64,000 nucleotides of DNA, taken from NCBI GenBank assembly GCA_037447655.1, contig JBBHKE010001351.1, positions 193,663 to 257,662 of the forward strand, written 5' to 3'. The notes below the pieces were generated by a model. It saw only the letters and a list, made by a program, of their open reading frames with translations, was not told where the DNA came from and made no database searches. The position numbers and the translations under genes were made by a program. This document shows positions 10,809 to 22,150 of this stretch, in pieces (position 1 is the stretch's first letter; each line of letters starts with the position of its first letter). The DNA is from Zygnema cylindricum (taxonomy: Eukaryota; Streptophyta; Zygnematophyceae; Zygnematales; Zygnemataceae).

Positions 10809-11002
10809 TACCGTCCGCTGGTACAAATATTATGTATAGATTTTCAGTTTGACGATTTTTTTAAAATTTTTAATATCTGGATACTAACCTACGTGGCACC
10901 AATCATAGTTGCGAACGGTTGTGTACTGGCCCGACATTATGGAACTCCCTGCCAGTAAACACTAAAAATAGACGTCTCCGCATGTTTACTAGGACCGCAA
11001 AT

Positions 11003-11184
11003 AGAGGCCTTAAAACATCTCTTCTCTGTAGACACTTTTCGGATTGCTGATTTGAAGGTTGCGATTGAAAGGTAAGATTCTCAGCTTTCATTTGATGGTC
11101 TCAAATTAAAAATCGGACAAGTGTATAAGAAAAGACGTTTTAAGTGGCGTAAAAACTATTAATCCTAATAGCGATTCACAGTGT
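11003..11184. mobile_element. Foldback MITE, family A copy 3 (damaged left end)
   Basis: The interior shows the family block (ACATCTCTTCTCTGTAGACAC, GGTTGCGATTG, GATTCTCAGCTTTC, GGACAAGTGTATAAGAAAAG) and the right end CTAATAGCGATTCACAGTG. The outermost left end is not recognisable, so the start is approximate. Confidence 0.65.
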
Positions 11185-11360
11185 GCCGAAACATTTTGCT
11201 ATGAATTCCGCTCTTTGTGCTTTATCCTCTACTTTATTTTCACTTCTTTCCTTCAACTTTCTTCTTCCCACCTATAATAACGTTGACAAAGTTGTTGGGA
11301 AACATGGTACATTTAAATGAACTTCAAAATATTATAGACGAAATCCATGTTTCTTTACTA

Positions 11361-11559
11361 CACCATTACTATTAGTATTAATGTCCTTTTGGCCACTTGA
11401 AACATCTTTTCTCCATACGCGCTTGTCACGATTGCAATTTAAATCCAAGATTCTCACCTTCCTATTGACAGTGTCCGTGTCGAGATCCGACAACTGTGTA
11501 CGGAGAAAAGATGTTCTAATTGGCAAAGAAGTTATTAACACTAATAGCGATACACGATG
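11361..11559. mobile_element. Foldback MITE, family A copy 4 (199 bp, TA flanks)
   Basis: CACCATTACTATTAGTATT at the left and CACTAATAGCGATACACGATG at the right are inverted repeats directly flanked by TA on both sides. The inner CATCTTTTCTCCATACGC block pairs with GTGTACGGAGAAAAGATG. It is 199 bp long and has no coding capacity. Confidence 0.82.
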
Positions 11560-11589
11560 TAGTCGAGGAAAAGGCACTAAATCCACAAC

Positions 11590-13059
11590 TCTGCTCTGAA
11601 TTGCAAAAGCTAAACATCAAGAAGATAGAATAACCAAGAAAACTGAATGTTACAAAGAAATGGAACAGCACCCAATTAATTTTAAAACAGGCTACAAAAG
11701 ATTGCAGTTAGAGAGGTTCCTAGAGAAAAAGGAACATTCGGGTGAAGACACAGAGACCAGATTTCATAAGCTTCCAACAGGTAATTTGACTTTTACAAAA
11801 CTTCATTTTGCAGCATTTCCTGGTAAAGAAAGCGTCCACTCTGGAAAAATGATGATGGTGCAGATGCCGAAAATTTGCTAGAGAAACCGGGTATTTTTCA
11901 CCAGAAACTGTCAAAGAAAAACACTTCTAGTCTCATCAACAAAATGTGTAATTGTGCACAACAGGCATAAATTAAACATCATGTCAAAAAGTTTTCACCA
12001 CAACACCAAATTTGTAATAACGATTTTCAGGAAACAAAGAAAACCAGCGCACAACCACCAAAATTTCATCCATAGTACAATTAAAAGTCCCTTTCTTTTC
12101 ATCATAGCAAGGATGCTTGAGAGAAACAAAAAAAGTTAACAAAAACCAAAGTCTTGCAGGTGTACAAACACTGCACCATTTTCTAGTACCTGCCCTTCTA
12201 TCAAAAGGTCCCTGGACGAAGATAGAACAAACTATTACAGTCTGTGTAAGGCTTAGAAGCCTTACATCTTTTGAATGACCATTTTCATCATTATAGTGTG
12301 CAACGTTATTCACACCCCTTCCAAAGTCACTATCAGCCACAAATGGCCCTTTCAACCGCTACAGCGCCTCGAAAAAGGTGGTATGTGCTTCAATTAATAT
12401 ATCACACCAAACACTTCAAAAAAGTAAACAAGAGGGAGAACTATCAAGATTGGACTACATACCCACAAACAGGCAAAAATACAAACTTTCTACAAGTGAC
12501 ATTTTGACCTTAAAAAGTAAAAATTTCCACAACTGACCTACCTCAAAAATTCCTCAAAATCAACTCCAACCTCATGAATGCATTTTCTGTTGAGCTACAT
12601 ACTAGACTAGCAAAAATACAAAAAATTGTAATTTTTTGCAGTTAAAAAAACCTCGTGAAAGGACAAGTGGCTCTCAAAATTGAGAACCACAATTTTTTTG
12701 AAGGATAATAATTGAACCAAACAGGTCGAACAAAATAACTAAAGTTGCTGTCAACCTGAAAGGACATTAATACGGTCAGCGTATATTTTCAACCGGAGCC
12801 AGCGGAGGAGCTTAACCCAAAGACAATTCAAAAAGGATTGTTTGATATCTCCAGGGAACTTCTGGTTACCTTTCACAAAGAGCAACTCATCCATGAAATG
12901 CAGAAGCCTGAGGTGTAGAAGCAGAAATTGGAGCAGGTAGTCGTGTGGAATATAATGCATAGCCAATAATAATGTACAAGGAACATGTCGAAAGACTTCT
13001 CCAAATAATAAAAAGACGTCCAAGCGTTGTCATAAAGTCCAAAAACATAAGTCGAATGC
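11590..13059. other. Gene-free stretch downstream of the PAS/receiver gene
   Basis: No convincing exon. The part nearest 13,059 is expected to hold the 3' UTR of the minus-strand gene, but I could not place a poly(A) signal with confidence. Confidence 0.4.
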
Positions 13060-16000
13060 TCATCGAGAGAGGTTCAGAGGGTTATGCCATAATCCAGACA
13101 AAGCCCGGGGTAGTGTTGTCGGGACATCAAGGTACTTGCTTCTGACACCCAGTTTTCGCAAAGTAGATCTAAGTTGCTGCATTTTTATATTTTGAGGAAT
13201 GATGGAGTCGACCCCCGCGCTCATTCCCTTATCCATACTAATATCCATTCCCGCCAAATCCCATCTGCAAAACAGGACATTCCCAAACAAGTACTTCAAA
13301 AAACGAAAAAAAATGCAACTAAATGATTTTCAGAACAGGCAGATGTAAGTGAATAAACGACATGCAGCACTTTGCCTAGAAACAACTGTTTTGATTTAAT
13401 GTGGTATATACCACACACCTATTCATGTTGGTCACTGCCACAATCAATAAATTTGATGGACATCCATCAGAAGGCTTCCTGCATTTCTCCAACCGCCGAA
13501 TTTCCCTTATTGCTGCGTAGCCATCCTTACTTGCTGCCTGAAATCCCAAAATTCAAAACCATAGAGCCACTGTTAAACCTTTTTCACTAAACCAAAACCA
13601 TTAAGACAATGTCAAAACTCTTTCATTAACCCAAACCCATGAACACACTTTCGAGACTCTTTCGGTGGGAATATATCTGGCTTTACTTCCTGACACCAGA
13701 ACATCTTATTGACGACAACAACGAGCCAATTATCCTCCACAGCCGGAATAAGTGAACCAGCTTATCATAGATTACAACTCAAACAAGCCCACTCAATGAG
13801 TCTCAAAAAAACAATCTCTCACCTGCAATTCCACAAAAATAAGAGCAAAAGGAGACTGTCCTCCATGCTGAGCCAGACTTTGTTCGAAACGCCATGTAGC
13901 TTCTCTAGTAGATGAGGCACAAACAACCTCCAATCCACAACGCTCCAACTGTGAAGCCAACAGGGAGCGACTGGCTGACAGGGCATCCACTACTAACACT
14001 CTTGAACTGCCATAGTTCCCATTTACTACCGCCATGTTTGAAGTTTCAGGGGTGCTCATAGATCGCTGGAAATTATCCTTCAACTCTGTTTACACAGAAA
14101 CAAACCAACAAACAAACAAAAGCTCAGACAGGTGATTCCCTGAGAAAAAGTAAAATTTTAAGTCCTAGTAAAAAACAGGACTTCTAATGGGCAGTGAAAA
14201 GATTCCATTCACGAAGACTGCTGGGACCATAACATCACACATCGTTACAACCATCAAACAGTAAAATCAACCAACTACTGCAATAGGAAAATACAGAAGA
14301 AAAGCAGCCCTTCTACAAGAGCTCTAAAGACGGTCGTGTGAACTCACCAGATGTATATTGAGACTCGAATAAATAACTGCTTAAACTGTGTCCTTCTTCT
14401 AAACAATGAGATGTTGAGGGGACAGGACTTGGAGTGCTAGGTGTGCACGGTTCCGTTGTTCCAGCAATAGAAATACCTTCACTGCTTCCACTGCTGTTAT
14501 CGCTCCCAACTGCAATTACATCAAGACCATAACATCAACAACCAATAAATACTAAAAAAACATGAAAAAGAAGCACAAAAATGCAACGACTAGTAACAAT
14601 CTATCTATTGCTGAAGTACTAGACTAGCCTTCTAAGCCATCGCCATCCTAAATTCACAGAATCAGAGCAAAAACATACATAAACAGAAGTTCACCATGCT
14701 TAAGTAAAAACGAATATGACGTTTCTGACAGTGACATCCACAAAAGAAGAAAAGTTCATCAACACATAAGCGGTTCTGAGTTAGAACCTGGCAAGTTCAA
14801 GATAACTAACACAAGCCTTCATACTGCTTTAGGCAAACAACAAGAATCAAGTTTTGACACACCAGCCAAGATTACGGGACAACATTAAACACATGGTCAG
14901 AAGCAATCTTTATACCTTCTGATATCTCCAACGATCGTTGTAGAGGAATAGATGGCGAGGAGGGAGAAACTTCGTTTTGCTTCATCACTACACACAACAC
15001 TCCACTCACAGCTCCTAAAGCATCTGTTCTCATATTTGCATACAACATGACGAGCAGGGAGCTGCCATTCTTTGCCCTCATGAAATATTCAACTCCTGCG
15101 ACGTCAACTCCAAAGAATGCCGCTTTCAAATTGTCTTCACATGTCCTGCAAGCAAGAGAATACCAGCGTCAAAACAGGTTCAACAAGAGGAAGATTGTAC
15201 ATAGTAAAACATCTGAGGAACATAATACTTCAGTAGGAATCGGGCAGATGAAGGTGACAGGGATATGCAATAGCCTAAACAGAAAAACAGCACTAGGGCA
15301 ATTACTGAATACGCTGTTTACTAAACTTCAAACACGGGAACAGACTAGACAGCCTAATTCACCACTATTAGATTCTCATTTCTACTGACTTTTAGTCCAT
15401 TTTTTAAGATTATTTTAATGAACACAAACTAAATTCATTTCTAGCTCCTGCTCAAATTCACAGTTCATCATTTCCATTGAGTTTGGTAAAGAAACAATTT
15501 AACAAGAATAGGAACCAATTCATTCGTGGCTGCTGATCATTTTTTTCCAAATCCTGACCTTCGCGAAAGTACTCACTTTTGCATATAACTGCCTTGTACA
15601 GGAAAGAATACGCCTGAGGCGAATCTTTGAGCGGCTAAGGCTTCTCCTTCACTCCAACCACTTAGTTCGACGAGCCGTCGATTCCACATGGTGCACTGCA
15701 TGTCTCTGAAACAGCGATGCATAGAAAAAAATTGTTAAAACTCGAAAAACAAATAATACAATTGTATCCGAAAGCTACGGAAGTCCAATTTGCAGTCTTT
15801 GATAGAAAAAAACATAAAGATAGTTGTAATTCAAACAATCCTGACATCGGTAAGCTAAGGGAAGCCAAACATGCAGCTTTAAATGGAACAAACTGCCTAA
15901 AGGTTGTTAGAAGGTTGTCCAAGAAACCAGCAAATCGACGATTCCGACATAAGTTTTGATGTCTACATGACATGTAGAAATGAAACCGAAAGAAGAGACC

Positions 16001-16580
16001 GCAGTTCATGGCAACTAAATGAAACGAATCTCCAATAACTGTCAAAAACCTATCAAACAAAGCCTACAAGAAAAAGAAAACTAAGAGGTACCTACCGAAA
16101 AAAACCTATCAATCAAAGAAGACAAGGAAATACTCACTTATCCACAGCAAACATAGCAACTGGCAATTCTTCCGCAGATACAAATGTATTCGGACATAAC
16201 AGCTTCTCCGATGATGGTGAATTTGTCTGAGGACCGGCGAGCTCCATTACAAAATCCAGCGCAGCTCTTCTGTAACACTCAGAACCTCCAGGAAGTGCTC
16301 CAGTACCATAACCTAAACCTGCAGTACTATCCATAACTTTTCGTTGACCAAAAGAAGCGTTCAAGGAGCCATTGCAGCTGTTAGACTTGGCAGAAAGCGC
16401 GTCGAGAAACATTTCAAATGACGGAGATACAGCTGCCACAGAGGCTGTCCTACACACTCCTGAGGATGCTTTTGAAGGAGATGCTGGTCCAATCAGATGA
16501 GCCCAGGCTGCTGAACGAAGAGCACCACCTCCTGCAACTTGGCCAAAATCACGCCACGATCCACCAGGTGCTCCTTTCAT
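13060..16580 (-). CDS. PAS domain and degenerate receiver-domain protein, seven exons
   Basis: A likely signalling protein of 516 residues. Exons, 5' to 3' on the minus strand: 16,580-16,138; 15,705-15,577; 15,145-14,916; 14,509-14,348; 14,085-13,823; 13,537-13,419; 13,264-13,060. Every junction is GT-AG and phases join to one open frame of 1,551 bases including TGA. A TAA codon lies directly before the first ATG. Residues ~1-130 are Ser/Ala/Gly-rich. A PAS domain follows at ~136-240 (ELPVAMFAVDKDMQCTMWN, ELSGWSEGEAL). Next is a Ser/Thr/Pro-rich linker, then a receiver-like fold at ~345-478 (SSRVLVVDAL, FALIFVELQ, DGYAAIREIRRLE, LLIVAVTNMN, AGVDSIIPQNI). The phosphoacceptor Asp is replaced by Glu (FVEL), the second acidic-pocket residue is Ala, and the Lys of the KP motif is Gln. 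No histidine-kinase domain lies between PAS and receiver. The cofactor or ligand of the PAS domain is unknown. Confidence 0.85.
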
Positions 16581-18990
16581 TTAAGGGCTCTTTGGAGCTC
16601 TTCACTCAAAAAGCAGGTTCTCAGGAATACCTGCCTTTCCACTAATAAGTCTACAAAATAGGAAACAATAAAGCGGACAATAAAGATACAAGAAAGCGCG
16701 AGTGTGCGGTTCCCTATTTCGACACCTTGACTCAGAAAAATCAAGCTCTGGGCCAGCTTTAAGTTTGATTATGTTTCTTGCCGAGGCCGATTGCAATACT
16801 GAATCTTTTTCCTTGTTCCTAAAATTGTTTCAGATAAACGATATTAATCGTACAAATAAGAGGAAGACCTTAAACGTTTCCACGGTCTCATGCGTTCAAA
16901 TCACCAAAAAAGCCTTCAGAAAAGTATATTAACGTGAATAAGGTCAGTAAAACATGCAGTGGTGCCTCTTACGATTACTTTATTCCTTAGCAACCCTTCG
17001 GAAAACCAGAAATTAAGATTCTAATTATCTTAGTAACAAGAATAGAACCAGAGCTTCCTCCAGAAACAAAGTGAACCAACTGTACTGTAGTTATAAAAAA
17101 AAATGAATAATTCTTACACGGAATTTTGTTTGAGATATTATTAAGCTAACTACAGTACAGTACAGCACAAATGTAAACAAATTAGTAAATTACGAAACGA
17201 GATCGTCTAACAAAAATGACAGGGCACTTTAACGGCCAAGATTGCGTTCCTTGTCCACATTAAACAAGTTATCGATGAGATCGATGGTCAGAGTTCCTCT
17301 GTAACAGCATGGTACATGAAGTACAATCGGAAAGAGATTCGACGGCCACGGTTTGCCATGATGCCTATAGGAGAAGATACATCCTGTTGTTCAAAACAAT
17401 CCAAAGCAGATCTAACGGTGCAGATTTCTGTCTGAGTCACATTTGACGGTTCGCATTAGATTAGAATGAATGACCATATCGAGGGCAGGAAGTCCGCACG
17501 TGTATCACCGCTTCGACAAAAATCGCAAAAGTACGACAGGAAAATCGACGGCGTCCGTTGAAGTGGCTACTTGAAATCACGAGAGCCGAGGAGGTGTCGT
17601 TTCACCATTGATATTTGAGAATTTGTCGATCCGCCCTTTCCTTTGCACCGTCGATACGTGAGGCTGTGCACGTGCTACTTGAAAGCTGGCGGCTTCTCAT
17701 GCGCTGATTTATTGACGTGTCATTGCTTGAGCAGCGGGGACACGCTGGACACTCTTCGTGGCTTTTCCTGATACGTTGTAAATTCACGGTGTTTGTAAGC
17801 ATTGAAATCGTGGCCTCCATCCTTGGATGCGAGTTACCTTCAGCGCCAATCACAATTCCTAATTTGATCGTAGGTAGGATCTCTAACCAGTTTGACTGGT
17901 TCCAAACTCCAAAGAGATCTGAAGCGAGCAAAAAAAAAAAATATCAGGCCGTATAAAATTTTCCTACTTGTACGGAAATCGAGTAAATCAAGGCTGGTCA
18001 GTCAGCATCCCTCACGTTTGGCGGCGAAGTCTGGGGCAGGAAAAATATCCCGTGGAAGTCGAGTTCGGTCTGCCAGCGAAAGAAAAAAAAAAGCATGAAA
18101 GTGGCGCTACTTTTTTTTGTGTCAGACCGTTGCCCAGAGCTCATGCGCAAAGTTTGAACGAGTAAATCTCGGTGAAGCTGTTGCACATGAGCACATGTTG
18201 AAAAAGCATTAGAAAGTGCTTTGAATCACACGTGCTGATCGTACGAAGGTCAGAAACGTGGGCGCAGGTAAACTGGGACACGGGCATTTATGAAAGAACA
18301 CGACAAGGTAGGGTACAACTTTGTCGCCATGTAGACTTACCCAAGATCTTAAAGATTTGCGACGAGTTTGACGTGCGTACTCCAGAAGGGAACGACGTCA
18401 GTGCGTACTCCAGAGGTACAGGAGATTCTATTACTGTAGCAATTCATTTTGGTTGGGCCGCGAATTTCTAATGAAACGTAATGGATCTCCAAAGGTCGGA
18501 CTGTTTTTGTCTTTTTGAACAGAAAACACAAAACACTCTGCAACGGTTTTTTACCCGCCGGTGACCACTAAACTAAGCTGTCGGCACGCGGGCGGCCGAA
18601 CGCACGCGTGCGACCGCCAAACAGTTTGGAGGTACTAAAAAACACACGGCACCGTCATAATGTACGGCAAATCGGCAAAGAAGATTTTCCGCACAATAAT
18701 GCACAGATTTCGACGGCCTAAAGTAATCGTACATTTGGAAGTTATCTCAAAAGTGATTCTTGTCCAGTCAAGGGCAAAAAGTGAAGATGCATGGACCCTC
18801 CCCAGAATAACCGTACGGAAATGTGACCGTACCGGTAAAAGGCACAGGTAGAACAGTTGAATCTGTCGCACAGGTGTTCCGGTCAGAGGTCTTTAATTCC
18901 GTACAAACAGAAAAAGCGCACGCTCAATGTCGGTGCAGCCCGCCGGACTTGTACGGTAACCAAGCTGGCATTTTCATCATGTTTTTCAAA
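16581..18990. other. Upstream region of the PAS/receiver gene, no gene seen
   Basis: This probably holds the 5' UTR and promoter of the minus-strand gene. The rest has short open frames with no recognisable protein (for instance a 109-codon minus frame ending near 17,602). A GC-rich pocket sits around 18,560-18,620. Confidence 0.35.
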
Positions 18991-18993
18991 CTA

Positions 18994-19192
18994 CACCGCC
19001 CATCGTTATTAGAGTTTCGGGCAGTCAAAGCTCTTTCCTTTTTTTACGATTTTTAATCATGACGTCATGATCGAAAGGTCAGACCATTACTTTTCGACTG
19101 CTTGCCTCAGATAAAAAAACCAACGGTCCATCACAGCGTTAAATGCTTTTGACTGCCCGAAAAATGTTTAACTGTAATAACGAATGGCGGTC
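18994..19192. mobile_element. TA-flanked MITE, family B/C (199 bp)
   Basis: TA|CACCGCCCATCGTTATTAG at the left and TAATAACGAATGGCGGTC|TA at the right. Inside these is a second inverted pair, TTTCGGGCAGTCAAAGC against GCTTTTGACTGCCCGAAA. The whole element can fold on itself. Confidence 0.8.
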
Positions 19193-19292
19193 TAGTGTTG
19201 ATACCACTGTTTACTTCAATGGCCCATAGTGAGCCACGAGGCGGAACATGATTCAGTGTTGATAATACTAATTTAGTGCAAACAATCCAGTA

Positions 19293-19501
19293 CACCGTGA
19301 ATCGCTATAGTGTTAAAGTGTTTTTCGTCTCTTATCCTTTCTCCGTACACAAATGTCGGATTGTTGATCTAACGGTTGCGATTTAAATATAAGATTCTCA
19401 GCTTCCGATTGGCGGTCTCAAATTGGAAATCAGACAAGTGTGTACGAAGAAAAGATGTTTTATGTTGCGAACAAATTATATTCTAATAGCGATGCACGGT
19501 G
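19293..19501. mobile_element. Foldback MITE, family A copy 5
   Basis: TA|CACCGTGAATCGCTATAGTG to TAATAGCGATGCACGGTG|TA, with the family interior (CTTTCTCCGTACACAAATGTC, GGTTGCGATTTAAATATAAG, GATTCTCAGCTTCCGATTGG, AAGATGTTTTATGTTGCG). TA flanks both ends. Confidence 0.82.
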
Positions 19502-19557
19502 TACCGCTTGAACAGTAATGTACAGTACATTACAGTCAGTACAGGTAAGGTTCGTTA

Positions 19558-19756
19558 CACCGTGAATCGTTATTAGCCTTATGTACGCTATATCGGCACC
19601 CCAAAATTTTGACATTGATACCTTAAATAGAATAAATTACACTATTTAAGGACGTGGACCATAATCTGCCACGTCTCCTGGCACTAAATTAGAATGAATG
19701 ACGCTAATTCTTTTTGTACACTAATAATTTCTATACGCTAATAACGATTCAAGGTG
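19558..19756. mobile_element. TA-flanked MITE, family B (199 bp)
   Basis: TA|CACCGTGAATCGTTATTAGC to CGCTAATAACGATTCAAGGTG|TA. The interior begins TTATGTACGCTATATCGGCACCCC, as in the copy at 10,232, so the two are close relatives. Confidence 0.82.
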
Positions 19757-20053
19757 TAGTTTTCTCGCCCGTGGTGTGCAGGGTGTGCGGGTCTCCTACA
19801 CGAGGTGAAATGCGCCGAGACCTGCACACTTGCAAAATACCGCCCAGGTACCGCGGATTTTTAGGGTCATAGGGTTATTGGTTCGGGTTTTTTTTTATAA
19901 AAAAAAACACGAATGAGAAAAAAACCCTAAACATATTTATACTTGCGACGCGCCGCGCGGCGCGAGGCGTCGTAAAGCGAAATTGGAGTGAAAGGAGTGC
20001 AGGGCGACGTGGACCCCCTCACACGCGACCTTCACACCTAAAAACGCTCGATT

Positions 20054-20590
20054 CACCGTCAATCGTTATTAGCGTGTAAGTTTTTTTAGCGTATAAAAAT
20101 AATTACAGTGGTGTACGCTATTTAAGAATTTGAAAATTTTGGAAAAAATCATACATTCTAATTGTTTGGTTATGGTAATTTGGATCTTTGAAAAAAAAAA
20201 TGTCGGTCGCAAACATGCTTACACTAATATAGGTCTCCGTACACAATCGGACAAATCGTACACAAATCGTACATTTACACGGTCGAAACGCGGCTGTCGG
20301 ACGAATATGTGCGAGCGGGATTTTTTACGACCTGGTTTTTTTTCCTTTATAGAACGCACATTCTCATGCGTCCGCGGTTACTAAAACTAATTTATTGTAC
20401 TTTTTAACTGTAAAGGGTACATTTATGTACGGTATGATACTGACCGTACACCACTCTATTTAAGAGACAACGTACTGAAAATAACCCTAAATAGAATAAA
20501 GAAAAAAAAAATGAACTACACTAATGGAGAATAAAACAAAAAAAAGCGGGACGGAATTAGCGTACACAACGCTAATAGCGATTGGCGGTG
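20054..20590. mobile_element. TA-flanked MITE, family B with internal insertion
   Basis: Left end CACCGTCAATCGTTATTAGC, right end CTAATAGCGATTGGCGGTG|TA. The outer ~100 bp on each side matches the 215-bp copy at 41,652 (AGCGTGTAAGTTTTTTTAGC; GCGGGACGGAATTAGCGTAC). The middle is about 300 bp longer, so something inserted or the copy at 41,652 is a deletion derivative. Confidence 0.75.
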
Positions 20591-20698
20591 TACTGTAATT
20601 CACTTAAGTTATGTTGTTATGTTTTCTAATTTTCTCCTTTGGGGATTTGGCATGATGTTCTCAAAGTACGGAAATTGAGGGACGTCGTAAGTTTCTTA

Positions 20699-21458
20699 GG
20701 GTGAACCTCCATCGGGCGAAAAGTGAGGTTCATTACTAGAAAAAGTACTTTTTCGTACAGTTCCAGGTCATTTTCATACCTAGCCGTACTCTAAATAATT
20801 CTTTTTTTATAAATCATGTTTATTGGAAATTCGTTAAGATTCTCCAAGCTTTTTGGCGAAAACTTCCACTGTCCGATTTTGAATTTTCGACGCAAACGCC
20901 CTGTCCTCGTCGGGAGGAGACTTGCCAGGTACTGGACGTGTCTATTGGTCCACTTGGAAACAAAAAGGTATCATCCACGGAGGACGAGCGATGACGACCT
21001 CACAATTGCCAAAGGCCACGTGCCTTCGTGCAGGACGGATTTGAAAGCGACGAAAAAATCTCTGCCGGAGGATATCATTCTGACGACAGTTCTCCTTCGT
21101 GGAAAGGACCTTGCACATAAAACAAAATAGCAAACGATAAAGTACAAATTTTCACTTTGAAAAGGATTTCCAAACGGTTGGTACAACGAAATGACAAGAA
21201 CGTACAAATTGTACATTCGAGTGGCGCTCATAGATATTTCAATATGCGTTCGTCCGTACATACGCCGGCCAGATTTTGTTCTTTTCGAATTTTTCATTAT
21301 TCCCGGCCGGCTGGACAGGATATTACGTGGTTCCAATCGCAATCCAGCACGTAATCATTTCTGCCTCGCTGGCATGACCTGATGGAGAAGTGATACAAAT
21401 ATTACTGCCAGTACACGTGGCCGTACGATTACTGGGAAAGCCTGATGAAGGTTCACCC
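20699..21458. mobile_element. PIF/Harbinger-like non-autonomous element with TTA target duplication
   Basis: The inverted ends GGGTGAACCTCCATC and GATGAAGGTTCACCC match at 14 of 15 bases and are each flanked by TTA (20,696-20,698 and 21,459-21,461). A 3-bp TWA duplication and G-rich start are hallmarks of PIF/Harbinger elements. It is 760 bp long. The open frames inside do not resemble a transposase. Confidence 0.7.
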
Positions 21459-21459
21459 T

Positions 21460-21887
21460 TATTCAACTTTAGCGCTTTCAATTTAAAGTTTTACGCTTTT
21501 AATTCGCCTTTTAAATTTGCGTTTTTAATTCGAGCTTTACGTATTTAATCAAATACTGATTTTTTTTAATTCAAACTATTCGTATTTTAAATCATATCTT
21601 ACTATCAGAACGTGACGCTATTTCTGAATTTTACTTTTTTCCTGCGGCCTGCTTAACTTGAAGGCTTTAAAACCCTGACAACCAAGGAAAACCTTTTGTA
21701 TAAACCTTGAAAACCCTAGAAATCCCTAAGAGAACCCTAAAACTCCACAGGAAACCCTAAAACACGTCTGAAGACCCTACGACACCCTAAAACCCCCTCT
21801 CCAAACATGAATGCGACCTCATTTTCACACTTTGGAACTAAAAAAAAACATGTAAAAGGAAAAAATTAGTGAACTTGCATAGTTTGT

Positions 21888-21921
<34 letters not shown>

Positions 21922-22150
21922 GGCCTGCAATTGTTGTTGCTCATTTTACTTTCAAATACGTTATATAGTGTGACATGTATAACTATTTCTGAGATGCTTC
22001 CAAAACTTGTGAGGAAAACAGTCCAATGACAATTTTCCGATGAAAACAAAATTAGAGATGTTATTTTTTTTTGGCAAGGAAATTTTTCGTACGAAAATAA
22101 AATACAGAGATTTTATTTTGTCTTTTTCCTGCTGAGGTTTGGTTTTTTGT
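21460..22150. other. AT-rich spacer with poly(T) run
   Basis: Contains a run of about 30 T at 21,891-21,920 and a stretch around 21,660-21,800 in which AACCCTA/AAACCC-like motifs recur irregularly. The spacing is too irregular to call a telomeric repeat. No gene. Confidence 0.4.

Noticed and set aside
17602-17931. 109-codon minus frame as an upstream gene or exon
   Set aside because: No recognised motif, no clear splice context to the PAS/receiver gene, and ordinary length for chance in this composition.
20816-21342. Open frames inside the TTA-flanked element as a transposase
   Set aside because: No DDE spacing or Harbinger-like motif; too short.
21660-21800. Telomere-like AACCCTA repeats
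   Set aside because: The units are irregularly spaced and mixed with other bases; no tandem (CCCTAAA)n run.
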